A DNA stretch of 64,000 bases from Acinetobacter calcoaceticus DSM 30006 = CIP 81.8 (GTDB lineage: Bacteria; Pseudomonadota; Gammaproteobacteria; Pseudomonadales; Moraxellaceae). The translations under genes were made by a program, and so were the position numbers. Location: NCBI RefSeq assembly GCF_000368965.1, contig NZ_KB849780.1, forward strand, positions 496,145-560,144, read 5' to 3'. The notes beneath the pieces were generated by a model. That model was not told the DNA's origin. It saw only the letters and a program-made list of their open reading frames with translations, and did no database searches. Below are positions 56,911 to 64,000 of this stretch, piece by piece. Every line of letters begins with the position of its first letter. Position 1 is the stretch's first letter.

Positions 56911-56949
56911 ATTGCAAAAAACCGCAATTGTTATGCGGTTTTTTGCAAT
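56911..56949 (+). terminator. Strong terminator after acyl-CoA dehydrogenase gene
   Basis: ATTGCAAAAAACCGCA (56911-56926) and TGCGGTTTTTTGCAAT (56934-56949) are perfect 16-base arms with a 7-base loop. Confidence 0.9.
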
Positions 56950-57016
56950 CGAAATTTTCTCGTTTTAATTCGATTCAATACACTTCAGAAAGTTAAATAA
57001 GACTATATTTTTATGT

Positions 57017-57595
57017 TTAAAGATCAGCTTTAACTTGCTCACCAATTAAATAAAACGTTCCGCCAGCGATATAGTGCAAGCTTCGAAGCTCTTTTGGTGC
57101 ATCTTGAAAGTGCCAGTGCCCATCTCGGAAAACACGATTATCTGCCCAAGCACCGACAACAGAACCAATAAATAAATCATGCGCTGACTGATTATGCGGT
57201 TCAGGAATAAGTTTACATACGAGCCATGCGATGCAACCAGATACTAATGGGCTGGTAAGACCTTCTTGATGAAAAAGTTCAACACCACAATGTTCTAGTT
57301 TTTGCGGATCATCTAACTTGCTAATTGTACCAAGTTGATGGGTCATATCGAGCTGCGCATAGCAGGGAACTTGTAGGGTGAAATAACCACTTTGTTCAAC
57401 AAGCTGACGAGTTTTGGTACTTTTGTCGAGAACAACGGTTACTTTGGCTGGGGTGAGTTCTAATGCACATGCCCAAGCGGCTGCCATTACATTTCGGTCA
57501 TCTCCATGCTGAGCAGAGACAAGTACAGTTGGGCCATGATTTAACAAACGATAAGCTTTTTCTAACTCTACAGGTGCAATATATGATTGGGTCAT
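57017..57595 (-). CDS. Flavin reductase-like domain protein
   Basis: A 192-residue FMN-binding split-barrel protein. The flavin reductase-like domain is recognisable from NVMAAAWACALELTPAKVTVVLDKSTKTRQLV through the centre of the protein; GYFTLQVPC and the ending HYIAGGTFYLIGE fit. Whether it works as a free flavin reductase for a monooxygenase or as an oxidoreductase cannot be told. Single gene, divergent from the MoeB-like gene. Confidence 0.82.
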   Translation of the reverse strand: MTQSYIAPVELEKAYRLLNHGPTVLVSAQHGDDRNVMAAAWACALELTPAKVTVVLDKSTKTRQLVEQSGYFTLQVPCYAQLDMTHQLGTISKLDDPQKLEHCGVELFHQEGLTSPLVSGCIAWLVCKLIPEPHNQSAHDLFIGSVVGAWADNRVFRDGHWHFQDAPKELRSLHYIAGGTFYLIGEQVKADL

Positions 57596-57766
57596 ATTTA
57601 GCCTAAGTAATAAAGAAAATAGATATTTCTATTGTTGCAGAAAGCTTGAGAGAAGTAATGCGGTGGATAAAAGTTTAAAGAATAAAATACTGTTTTTATT
57701 TTATACCTTTCCTAATGCCTGACTTAGTCATAAAATCATTTGGTTTCTAAGTGAAAGGATTAACGC

Positions 57767-58543
57767 GTGACCGAGCTTCAAGATATCGATTTTGTAGAGT
57801 TAAGTGATGAAGAAATGCATCTCTATAGCCGTCAGATTTTACTTGATGGATGGGATATAGAAGCTCAGGAAAAACTCAAACTTGCCAATGTACTTATTGT
57901 GGGGGGCGGTGGAATAGGTTGTAGTAGTGCAGAACTATTAGCGCGAGCAGGGGTTGGGAAAATTACACTCATTGATGCCGATACTATTGAGATAAGTAAT
58001 TTACAACGTCAAATTGCATTTGGTCATGAAGATATTGGCCGTTATAAAGCTGAAGTTCTTGCAAAGCGGTTACAGAAAATTAACCCTTATATCTGTGTTG
58101 AGTACTACAACGAACGTTTAGATGAACATAACATTGATAGACTTGTTGAACACCAAGATGTGGTATTGGATGGGTGTGATAACTTTACAACACGCTATTT
58201 GGTAAATGCCGCTTGTAAGAAGCATCAGGTTGCATTAATTAGTGCTTCAGCAATTGGTTTTCAGGCACAAATGTTTATGGTTGAAGGTAATTCAGCTTGT
58301 TATGAATGTTTATTCCCTAAAGAACAGCATAGCAATGAAGGCTTACGCTGTGCTGAATCAGGCGTACTTGCGACTACTCCTGTAATGATAGCGTCATTAC
58401 AAGCACATCACACTTTACTCTATCTAGGACTCAATCTGACCCCTTTAAAACAGAAACTGTTGCTTTGGGGTGGCTTAAACATGACACAACGCATTGTTAA
58501 TTTTGATAAAGATGTAAATTGCCCAGTTTGTCAGGCAAGTTAA
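57767..58543 (+). CDS. MoeB/ThiF-family adenylyltransferase
   Basis: A 258-residue E1-like enzyme that adenylates the C-terminus of a small sulfur carrier (MoaD or ThiS). The ATP loop GGGGIG lies at 46-51, the RQIAFGHEDIG region at 81-91, and two CxxC pairs (Cys178/181, Cys252/255) bind zinc. No rhodanese domain is present. GTG start at 57767 with AAAGGA 7 bp upstream. MoeB is the better label, but ThiF-like or HesA function is possible because no moa or thi gene is adjacent. Confidence 0.87.
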   Translation: MTELQDIDFVELSDEEMHLYSRQILLDGWDIEAQEKLKLANVLIVGGGGIGCSSAELLARAGVGKITLIDADTIEISNLQRQIAFGHEDIGRYKAEVLAKRLQKINPYICVEYYNERLDEHNIDRLVEHQDVVLDGCDNFTTRYLVNAACKKHQVALISASAIGFQAQMFMVEGNSACYECLFPKEQHSNEGLRCAESGVLATTPVMIASLQAHHTLLYLGLNLTPLKQKLLLWGGLNMTQRIVNFDKDVNCPVCQAS

Positions 58544-58601
58544 TCAGTAAATGAAATAAAATTTGCTACACTCAACCTGAATGATTTGGTTTTGAAGAAA
58601 T

Positions 58602-59900
58602 ATGAAAAAAAATATTTTGTTTGATGGGCTACGTTCTGTCGCCCGTATTGGTGAAACAGCAGTGGTTGCCGCCAAAGCTGGGATTAAATACGCAACTGAA
58701 AAACCAAGTAATGCCAAACTCATGCGGGAAACCTTTGAATCTCTTGGCTCGACTTACATCAAACTTGGTCAGTTTATTGCGAGCACTCCATCGCTTTTCC
58801 CTCGTGAATATGTAGAAGAATTTCAAGGTTGTTTAGACCAGACACCAACACTGCCATTTAGTTATATTCAAGGTGTACTTGACTCTGAGTTTGAAGGGCG
58901 CGATTTAAGTCAGATTTTTAGCTATATTGATGAAAAACCATTAGCTTCTGCTTCAATTGCTCAGGTTCATGCAGCTAAACTGACTACAGGCGAAGATGTC
59001 GTTATTAAAGTACAAAAGCCGGGTGTAGAAACAATTTTATATACTGACTTAAGTGTGGTGCATTGGGCTGCTAAATTGCTTGAGCGTGCAGTACCTAAAA
59101 TCAAATTTGCTGCACTTTCTGAAATTGTCGATGAAATCAAAAGTCGTATGGTGCGTGAAGTTGATTTTATTGAAGAAGCACAAAATCTAGATGACTTTAT
59201 TGAATATTTGAATGTTTCTCAGAACCATGCTGCTACTGCACCTAAGGTTTATCACCAATTTTCTACACGCCGTGTTTTGACCATGCAACGTCTATATGGT
59301 GTGTCTTTGACAGATTTTAGTGTGGTGAAACAATACGCCAAAGATCCATCACAAGTGCTGATTACTGCAATGAATACATGGTTCGGTAGCCTTATGCTAT
59401 GTAAGAGTTTCCATGCAGACTTACATGCTGGAAATCTAATGCTGCTCGAAGATGGCCGAATTGGTTTTATTGATTTTGGTATTGTGGGGCAGTTAAAGCC
59501 AGAAGTCTGGACAGCGTGTATGGCCTTTATGGATGCATTGCAAAAAACTGATTATCAGGCAATGGCTGAAAACATGCTGAAAATGGGCATGACGCATAAC
59601 AAAGTTGATGTGGATGTATTGGCACAAGATTTGGAGCGTTTATTTAATGGTGTATTAATGGCAGATCCACAGCAAATTCTGTCTACCAATCCTGCCGATT
59701 TAAACGACATTATGATGGATATGGTGGGTGTTGGTGAGCGCCACGGTATTAAATTCCCTCGAGATTTTGCTTTATTATTTAAGCAAATGCTTTATTTCGA
59801 TCGTTTTATGCGCGTACTCGCACCATATACCGATATTTATGCAGACCAGCGTTTGAAAATGGTTCAAAATATGGAACCTGCTTCGTTGTTAAAGCACTAA
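58602..59900 (+). CDS. ABC1/UbiB-family kinase-like protein
   Basis: A 432-residue atypical protein-kinase-like protein. The KxGQ motif is at 54-57 (YIKLGQFIAS), ASASIAQVHAAKL replaces the glycine-rich loop with the typical A-rich version, IKVQKPG holds the conserved Lys, FHADLHAGNLML the catalytic Asp and IDFGIVGQL the metal-binding DFG. It lacks the C-terminal membrane helices of true UbiB, so it is a UbiB-related ABC1 protein rather than certain UbiB. It comes just before folB. Confidence 0.85.
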   Translation: MKKNILFDGLRSVARIGETAVVAAKAGIKYATEKPSNAKLMRETFESLGSTYIKLGQFIASTPSLFPREYVEEFQGCLDQTPTLPFSYIQGVLDSEFEGRDLSQIFSYIDEKPLASASIAQVHAAKLTTGEDVVIKVQKPGVETILYTDLSVVHWAAKLLERAVPKIKFAALSEIVDEIKSRMVREVDFIEEAQNLDDFIEYLNVSQNHAATAPKVYHQFSTRRVLTMQRLYGVSLTDFSVVKQYAKDPSQVLITAMNTWFGSLMLCKSFHADLHAGNLMLLEDGRIGFIDFGIVGQLKPEVWTACMAFMDALQKTDYQAMAENMLKMGMTHNKVDVDVLAQDLERLFNGVLMADPQQILSTNPADLNDIMMDMVGVGERHGIKFPRDFALLFKQMLYFDRFMRVLAPYTDIYADQRLKMVQNMEPASLLKH

Positions 59901-59915
59901 GGTCAGTTTAAATTT

Positions 59916-60296
59916 ATGGATGCCATTATTATTGAAGGCTTGAAGGTTGAAACAGTCATTGGTTGTTTCAACTGGGAAAGACAAATCATTCAACCTTTAA
60001 TGTTGGATTTAACCATCCATAATGATTTGAGTCGAGCTGCACAGTCTGACAAACTTGAAGAGACACTCAATTATGCACAGATTTGTGAGTTATCGGCTCA
60101 AACTATTCAACAAGCCAAGCCTGAATTAATCGAACATGCAGCACATCTCGTTTTGGAATGTTTGTTCGAAACTTTCCCAACGATTGAAAAAATTACCATT
60201 ACCATCCGTAAGCCCGCCATCATTGCAGAAGCTAATGCTGTAGGAATTCGTCTTGAACGCACCAGAAATAATTTTTGCGCTCGCTCTAGCGAGTAA
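59916..60296 (+). CDS. folB: Dihydroneopterin aldolase
   Basis: A 126-residue enzyme that converts 7,8-dihydroneopterin to 6-hydroxymethyl-dihydropterin in folate synthesis. MDAIIIEGLKVETVIGCFNWERQIIQPLMLDL and IRKPAIIAEANAVGIRLER are typical (the first is the usual opening, the second contains the catalytic Lys). Its end overlaps a folK-like frame by 44 bp. Confidence 0.93.
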   Translation: MDAIIIEGLKVETVIGCFNWERQIIQPLMLDLTIHNDLSRAAQSDKLEETLNYAQICELSAQTIQQAKPELIEHAAHLVLECLFETFPTIEKITITIRKPAIIAEANAVGIRLERTRNNFCARSSE

Positions 60297-60690
60297 TTTA
60301 GACGCAGAACAACACTTTACTTTTGCTTATACGCAATTGGCAACATTGGGGAAAGTGCAGTTTTCATCGGTTTATCAGATTCCATGCCGAGATGGCATTG
60401 GAGATGATTACTGGAATTCAGCATGTCTATTAAAAAGTTCTTTAAATCCTTCACAAATAGAAGCTTTCTTAAAGAAACTTGAATCAGACACAGGGCGTAT
60501 TCGTCCATCACATCATATTTCACTCGATGTAGATTTGATTGCATGGGGAACTGATCTGGACCATATGCAATTTAATTCTAAAAAATTACCTTTGGCACTA
60601 GACGTAAAAATTCCTTTATATGAATTATGGAATTGTGAAACCCTAAAGTCTGAAGCTGTACTTTATCCGGTAGTCAATTTTAAAGTTTAA
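60253..60690 (+). CDS. Divergent HPPK (FolK)-like protein, TTG start
   Basis: A 145-residue pyrophosphokinase-fold protein. IIFALALASNLDAEQHF at the N-terminus, and SLDVDLIAWG with Asp92/Asp94 as the magnesium pair, correspond to the HPPK core, but the usual R-x-x-D arginine ahead of the pair is replaced (HHISLDVD), and the chain is shorter than usual (about 160). It has no ATG; the best start is TTG at 60253 within folB. I infer a paralogue of the main FolK rather than the essential enzyme. Confidence 0.65.
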   Translation: MNAPEIIFALALASNLDAEQHFTFAYTQLATLGKVQFSSVYQIPCRDGIGDDYWNSACLLKSSLNPSQIEAFLKKLESDTGRIRPSHHISLDVDLIAWGTDLDHMQFNSKKLPLALDVKIPLYELWNCETLKSEAVLYPVVNFKV

Positions 60691-60705
60691 TGTCTTTTAC
60701 TCTAT

Positions 60706-60768
60706 ATTTTACGCAAATTTTACGCGGGCTTTGAGTTCCTCAATAGAGAATTTACGAGCATTTTACCG
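60706..60768 (+). promoter_or_regulatory. Two pairs of 11-bp-spaced direct repeats upstream of kdpA, candidate KdpE sites
   Basis: ATTTTACGC occurs at 60706-60714 and 60717-60725, exactly 11 bp apart; AATTTACGA (60749-60757) and ATTTTACCG (60760-60768) form a second pair with the same 11-bp step, 43 bp further on. Tandem direct repeats one helical turn apart are the usual target of OmpR-family dimers such as KdpE. kdpDE is not in the window. Confidence 0.5.
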
Positions 60769-60772
60769 ATAC

Positions 60773-60800
60773 TGAAATTCACTAAATTAGTGTTATTTCA
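60773..60800. repeat. Inverted repeat just before the kdp leader ORF
   Basis: TGAAAT (60773-60778) and ATTTCA (60795-60800) flank CACTAAATTAGTG (60780-60792), a 13-bp palindrome. The hairpin abuts the AGGAC ribosome binding site of the 44-codon frame. Confidence 0.5.
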
Positions 60801-60811
60801 GGACAATAAAG

Positions 60812-60946
60812 ATGCTTATAAATTCTCAAATGCGCATCTTGCATCAGTCTGGCATTGTCTTATGCGGACTTAAAAAAAATGATATTTCTTTATTCCTCCT
60901 TATTTCCAGTTTGGCAAATCAAGCCATGGGACTTAGAGGAGAGTAG
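60812..60946 (+). CDS. 44-codon leader ORF upstream of kdpA, possible KdpF substitute
   Basis: Sequence starts MLINSQMRILHQSG, contains one hydrophobic stretch (DISLFLLISSLANQAMG) and ends LRGE. AGGAC (60800-60804) lies 7 bp before its ATG, an ideal spacing. Its TAG lies 2 bp before the kdpA ATG, and its last codons contain the AGAGGAGAG that serves as the kdpA ribosome binding site, so the two would be translationally coupled. It does not match KdpF, which is about 29 residues and more hydrophobic. It may be a leader peptide, a KdpF stand-in or an accident. Confidence 0.4.
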   Translation: MLINSQMRILHQSGIVLCGLKKNDISLFLLISSLANQAMGLRGE

Positions 60947-60948
60947 TC

Positions 60949-62658
60949 ATGTTAGAACTTATACTTGTTTTATTTATTGCTATTTTTCTAGCATGGTGTC
61001 TCAGTAAATATCTATCCAAAGTGATGACAAATCAGCCGATGTGGGGTGATGGATTATTTCGTTGGATTGAAAATCCTATTTATCGCTTGTTAGGTGTATC
61101 TCCACAACAACAAATGAACTGGAAACAATATTCTCTAGCATTTGTTGTTAGCTGTATTTTTATTGCAGTGGCTATTATTGCTATTTTTATGACGCAAGCA
61201 TGGCTACCATTAAATCCTAACAATGCACCAAATATGAGTTGGGATTTAGCGTTACACACCGTTATTTCATTTTTAACAAACACCAACCAACAGCATTATT
61301 CTGGTCAGGCTCAGTTATCTTATTTGTCGCAAATGACAGGTATTGTGGGCCTGCAAGTCATTACTCCAATGATGGGATTGGCTTTGGTTGTCGCGACTTT
61401 AAGAGCGTTCTTTTATCAGCGTCCAAGCCATATTGCAGCCGATGTTGCCGAGCAACCAGATCAAATTTTAATTGGTAACTATTGGGCTGATGTGATTCGC
61501 CCTACAGTACGCTTTTTGCTTCCACTCTGTTTTGTCTGGTCATTATTGCTCAATAGCCAAGGTGTCCCAGCAACTTTCCAAGGCGGGCCGGAAGTACAGC
61601 TTATTGATAAAGCCAACACTGTAGAAACTCAAAAAATTCCTTTGGGACCAGTTGCACCGATGGTGGCTATTAAGCAATTGGGTAGTAACGGTGGTGGATG
61701 GTACGGTCCAAATAGTTCTGTGCCTTTAGAAAATCCAACACCACTTTCTAATTTGCTAGAAATGATTGCGATTTTACTCATTCCAATCACAGTCATTTTT
61801 ATGGTCGGGCATTTCACTCAGCGTAAAAAGTTTGCTTACTTTGTCTTTGGTAGCATGCTTTTTATGTCGGTTATTTCTGGCGCAGCTGCTGTCTGGTCTG
61901 AGAGTATGTCATCTACAGCATCTCAACTTGCCGTAATGGAAGGTAAAGAGCAACGTTTTGGACCAGCAGCATCAGCGGTTTGGGCAGCTGTCACAACTCA
62001 AGTAAATAATGGTTCGGTCAATATGATGCATGATTCTTCTGCGCCGCTTACTGGTCTGGTCGAACTCATTAACATGTTGATTAATGCCATTTGGGGCGGC
62101 GTAGGCTGTGGTCTGCAACAGTTTATGATTTATCTATTACTTGCAGTATTTATTGCCGGTTTAATGACAGGTCGTACTCCTGAGTTGTTTGGACGCAAGA
62201 TTGAAGCCGCAGAAATTAAGTTACTCGCGATTATTGTCTTGATTCAACCTCTGGTTATTCTTGCCTTTACTGCATTAACCCTCAGCATTCCGAGTCTATC
62301 AGGCATCAGCAATTCAGGACCGCATGGTATTAGCCAAGTGTTCTATGAATATGTTTCTGCCTTTGCCAACAATGGTTCAGGTTTTGAAGGCCTTGGAGAT
62401 AACACCGTATGGTGGAACGTCACTTGTAGTATCGCTCTTCTTTTAGGACGTTTCCCGACATTAATTTTACCATTAATGATTGCTACGCGATTAGCTGCAA
62501 AAAGGAAAGCGCCTGAAACAGCAGGAAGCCTCCAAGTTGAAACTCCAACTTTTGCCTTAACGCTGATCACGATTGTGGTGTTGCTTACCTTATTACAATT
62601 TATGCCAGTTCTTGTCCTTGGGCCAATTGCCGATCAACTTTTGTTGGTTAAAGGCTAA
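60949..62658 (+). CDS. kdpA: Potassium-transporting ATPase subunit KdpA
   Basis: A 569-residue channel-like K+ binding subunit of the Kdp P-type ATPase in the inner membrane. About ten helices; the four pore loops include HTVISFLTNTNQQHY, LGSNGGGWYGPNSSVP, AVTTQVNNGSVNMM and FANNGSGFEGLGDN, which carry the selectivity-filter glycines. The AGAGGAGAG site is strong. Kdp takes up K+ with high affinity when K+ is scarce. kdpB starts 14 bp later. Confidence 0.96.
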   Translation: MLELILVLFIAIFLAWCLSKYLSKVMTNQPMWGDGLFRWIENPIYRLLGVSPQQQMNWKQYSLAFVVSCIFIAVAIIAIFMTQAWLPLNPNNAPNMSWDLALHTVISFLTNTNQQHYSGQAQLSYLSQMTGIVGLQVITPMMGLALVVATLRAFFYQRPSHIAADVAEQPDQILIGNYWADVIRPTVRFLLPLCFVWSLLLNSQGVPATFQGGPEVQLIDKANTVETQKIPLGPVAPMVAIKQLGSNGGGWYGPNSSVPLENPTPLSNLLEMIAILLIPITVIFMVGHFTQRKKFAYFVFGSMLFMSVISGAAAVWSESMSSTASQLAVMEGKEQRFGPAASAVWAAVTTQVNNGSVNMMHDSSAPLTGLVELINMLINAIWGGVGCGLQQFMIYLLLAVFIAGLMTGRTPELFGRKIEAAEIKLLAIIVLIQPLVILAFTALTLSIPSLSGISNSGPHGISQVFYEYVSAFANNGSGFEGLGDNTVWWNVTCSIALLLGRFPTLILPLMIATRLAAKRKAPETAGSLQVETPTFALTLITIVVLLTLLQFMPVLVLGPIADQLLLVKG

Positions 62659-62672
62659 GGAGGCGAGTGAAA

Positions 62673-64000
62673 ATGAATACACAAACTCATGTAAATAGCC
62701 GTAAAAAAACCATGGCAGTACCAAATTTTGAAGTTTGGAAAAATGCATTTGTGAAATTGCTACCACAACATGCAATTAAAAATCCTGTGATGGCAATTGT
62801 ATGGCTTGGGACAGTGGTTACTGGAATCAGTACCATTTTGGGTTACACCACACTGTTATTTGGTTTGGCAGTAACAGCTATCCTGTTCATTACCATTTTA
62901 TTTGCCAACTATGCCGAAGCTGTTGCAGAGGCTAGAGGTCGTGGTCAGGCATCTTCATTACGTGCAGCAAGAGAAAATTTAACCGCTCGAAGACTCAATT
63001 CTTTGACCGACCGTCAAGCGACTCAAGTTGCAGCAACTGAACTTCATTTAAATGATTTTATTGAAGTTCATGCAGGTGAGCTTGTTCCAGCCGATGGTGA
63101 AATTGTAGAAGGTTTTGCCACTATTAATGAATCAGCTGTTACAGGTGAGTCTGCGCCTGTTTTACGTGAAGCTGGAACTGACCGTTCAGGTGTTATTGGC
63201 GGGACCAAAGTACTTACAGATCGTATTATCGTTCAGGTTACTGCGGAATCTGGCCAAAGTTTCTTGGACCGTATGATTGCTTTGGTTGAAGGTTCAAATC
63301 GTCAAAAAACACCGAATGAGATTGCACTTGGCTTTTTGTTAATGGTGATGACAATCACGTTTTTAATTGTCGTGATTAGCTTGCCGTTTATTGCCAATTA
63401 TTTGCATGTTGAACTTGATCCGGTGGTGCTTGTGGCGCTATTGGTCTGCTTAATTCCAACAACTATTGGGGGCTTATTGCCTGCGATTGGGATTGCGGGT
63501 ATGAACCGTGCACTCAAAGCGAATGTCTTGGCTAAATCAGGTAAAGCCGTAGAAGTTGCTGGTGACATTGATGTGCTTTTACTCGATAAAACAGGAACTA
63601 TTACTTATGGTGACCGCCAAGCGACTTCTTTTTATCCTTTAACTTCGGTAACTGAGTCTGAGTTACGAGTGGCTGCTTGGGTAAGTTCGCTTGCAGACCC
63701 AACACCAGAAGGAAAATCGATTGTTAAATTAGCAAAAGAGCAAGGGCTAAAACAGCAAGAACCTGAGCAGGCTGAATTTATCTCTTTTAGTGCATCAACC
63801 CGAATTTCTGGTGTGAATTTCCCTAATGGTGATCAAATTCGTAAAGGTGCGTTAGATGCTATTTTGAAATTTGTCGATGAAGATTATTCTCAAGATTTAG
63901 AGTTAAAAGCGCGTGTTGAACAAGTTGCAAAAAAAGGTGCAACACCATTAGTCGTAGCAAATCAACATCATGTATTGGGCGTGATTGAACTCTCAGATGT
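62673..64000 (+). CDS. kdpB: Potassium-transporting ATPase ATP-binding subunit KdpB, 3' end cut by window
   Basis: The first 442 codons of the P-type ATPase catalytic subunit. TGES (actuator domain) and the phosphorylation motif DKTGT (Asp305) are present, with the first membrane helices from about residue 43. ATG at 62673 is chosen: AAGGAGG ends 9 bp upstream, while the in-frame GTG at 62667 would be only 3 bp away. kdpC and kdpDE lie outside the window. Confidence 0.96.
   Translation, partial: MNTQTHVNSRKKTMAVPNFEVWKNAFVKLLPQHAIKNPVMAIVWLGTVVTGISTILGYTTLLFGLAVTAILFITILFANYAEAVAEARGRGQASSLRAARENLTARRLNSLTDRQATQVAATELHLNDFIEVHAGELVPADGEIVEGFATINESAVTGESAPVLREAGTDRSGVIGGTKVLTDRIIVQVTAESGQSFLDRMIALVEGSNRQKTPNEIALGFLLMVMTITFLIVVISLPFIANYLHVELDPVVLVALLVCLIPTTIGGLLPAIGIAGMNRALKANVLAKSGKAVEVAGDIDVLLLDKTGTITYGDRQATSFYPLTSVTESELRVAAWVSSLADPTPEGKSIVKLAKEQGLKQQEPEQAEFISFSASTRISGVNFPNGDQIRKGALDAILKFVDEDYSQDLELKARVEQVAKKGATPLVVANQHHVLGVIELSD

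Noticed and set aside
60812..60946. Calling the kdp leader frame kdpF outright
   Set aside because: Length and hydrophobicity do not fit KdpF; only its position does, so it is listed with low confidence instead.

Overview
The window looks like chromosomal DNA of an Acinetobacter species, probably of the A. calcoaceticus-baumannii complex. This is inferred from gene content and order (salicylate catabolism next to its LysR gene, cyoABCDE, pgaABCD, a proteasome-related Anbu operon, kdpA with kdpB) and from the low-GC base composition with AT-rich spacers. No database search was possible. Both ends are cut: the first gene lacks its N-terminus and kdpB runs off the right edge. I found no IS element, prophage, CRISPR array, rRNA or tRNA gene.

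Left part (1-9 kb): a salicylate hydroxylase (salA), an aromatic-acid MFS transporter and a LysR regulator form a salicylate-to-catechol module. A di-iron fatty acid hydroxylase/sterol desaturase-type membrane protein follows, then an MFS exporter divergent from a TetR regulator with two operator-like palindromes between them, and then the dicarboxylate carrier dctA. From 9 to 22 kb lie gloB, the methionine importer metQ-metN-metI, the purine genes purH and purD, fis, a zinc-ribbon membrane protein, prmA, a small secreted protein and mnmG.

Centre (22-31 kb): a WYL regulator is divergent from a four-gene operon of circularly permuted ATP-grasp, alpha-E, transglutaminase-like and Anbu proteins. 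This is a conserved but biochemically undefined predicted peptide-synthesis and processing system and is the most system-like locus here. Dnab-alr and rpsF-rpsR-rplI follow. The rpsF leader folds into a candidate S6:S18 autoregulatory element that sequesters the ribosome binding site.

From 31 to 46 kb are the cytochrome bo3 operon cyoABCDE, a GYF/RDD membrane protein, ppsA with its divergent regulator ppsR, and pgaABCD for poly-N-acetylglucosamine. From 46 to 51 kb lies a more accessory stretch: a relic of a Baeyer-Villiger-type flavoprotein, an LLM flavin oxidoreductase behind two tandem operator-like repeats, two tandemly duplicated glycine-zipper proteins, and a LysR gene divergent from an exported DJ-1/PfpI protein.

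Right part (52-64 kb): prfA-prmC, an AraC regulator divergent from a short-chain dehydrogenase and acyl-CoA dehydrogenase pair, a flavin reductase-like protein, a MoeB/ThiF-type adenylyltransferase, a UbiB-type kinase-like protein, folB with an overlapping divergent folK-like gene, and kdpAB. The kdp leader holds helical-phase direct repeats and a 44-codon ORF that sits where kdpF would be.
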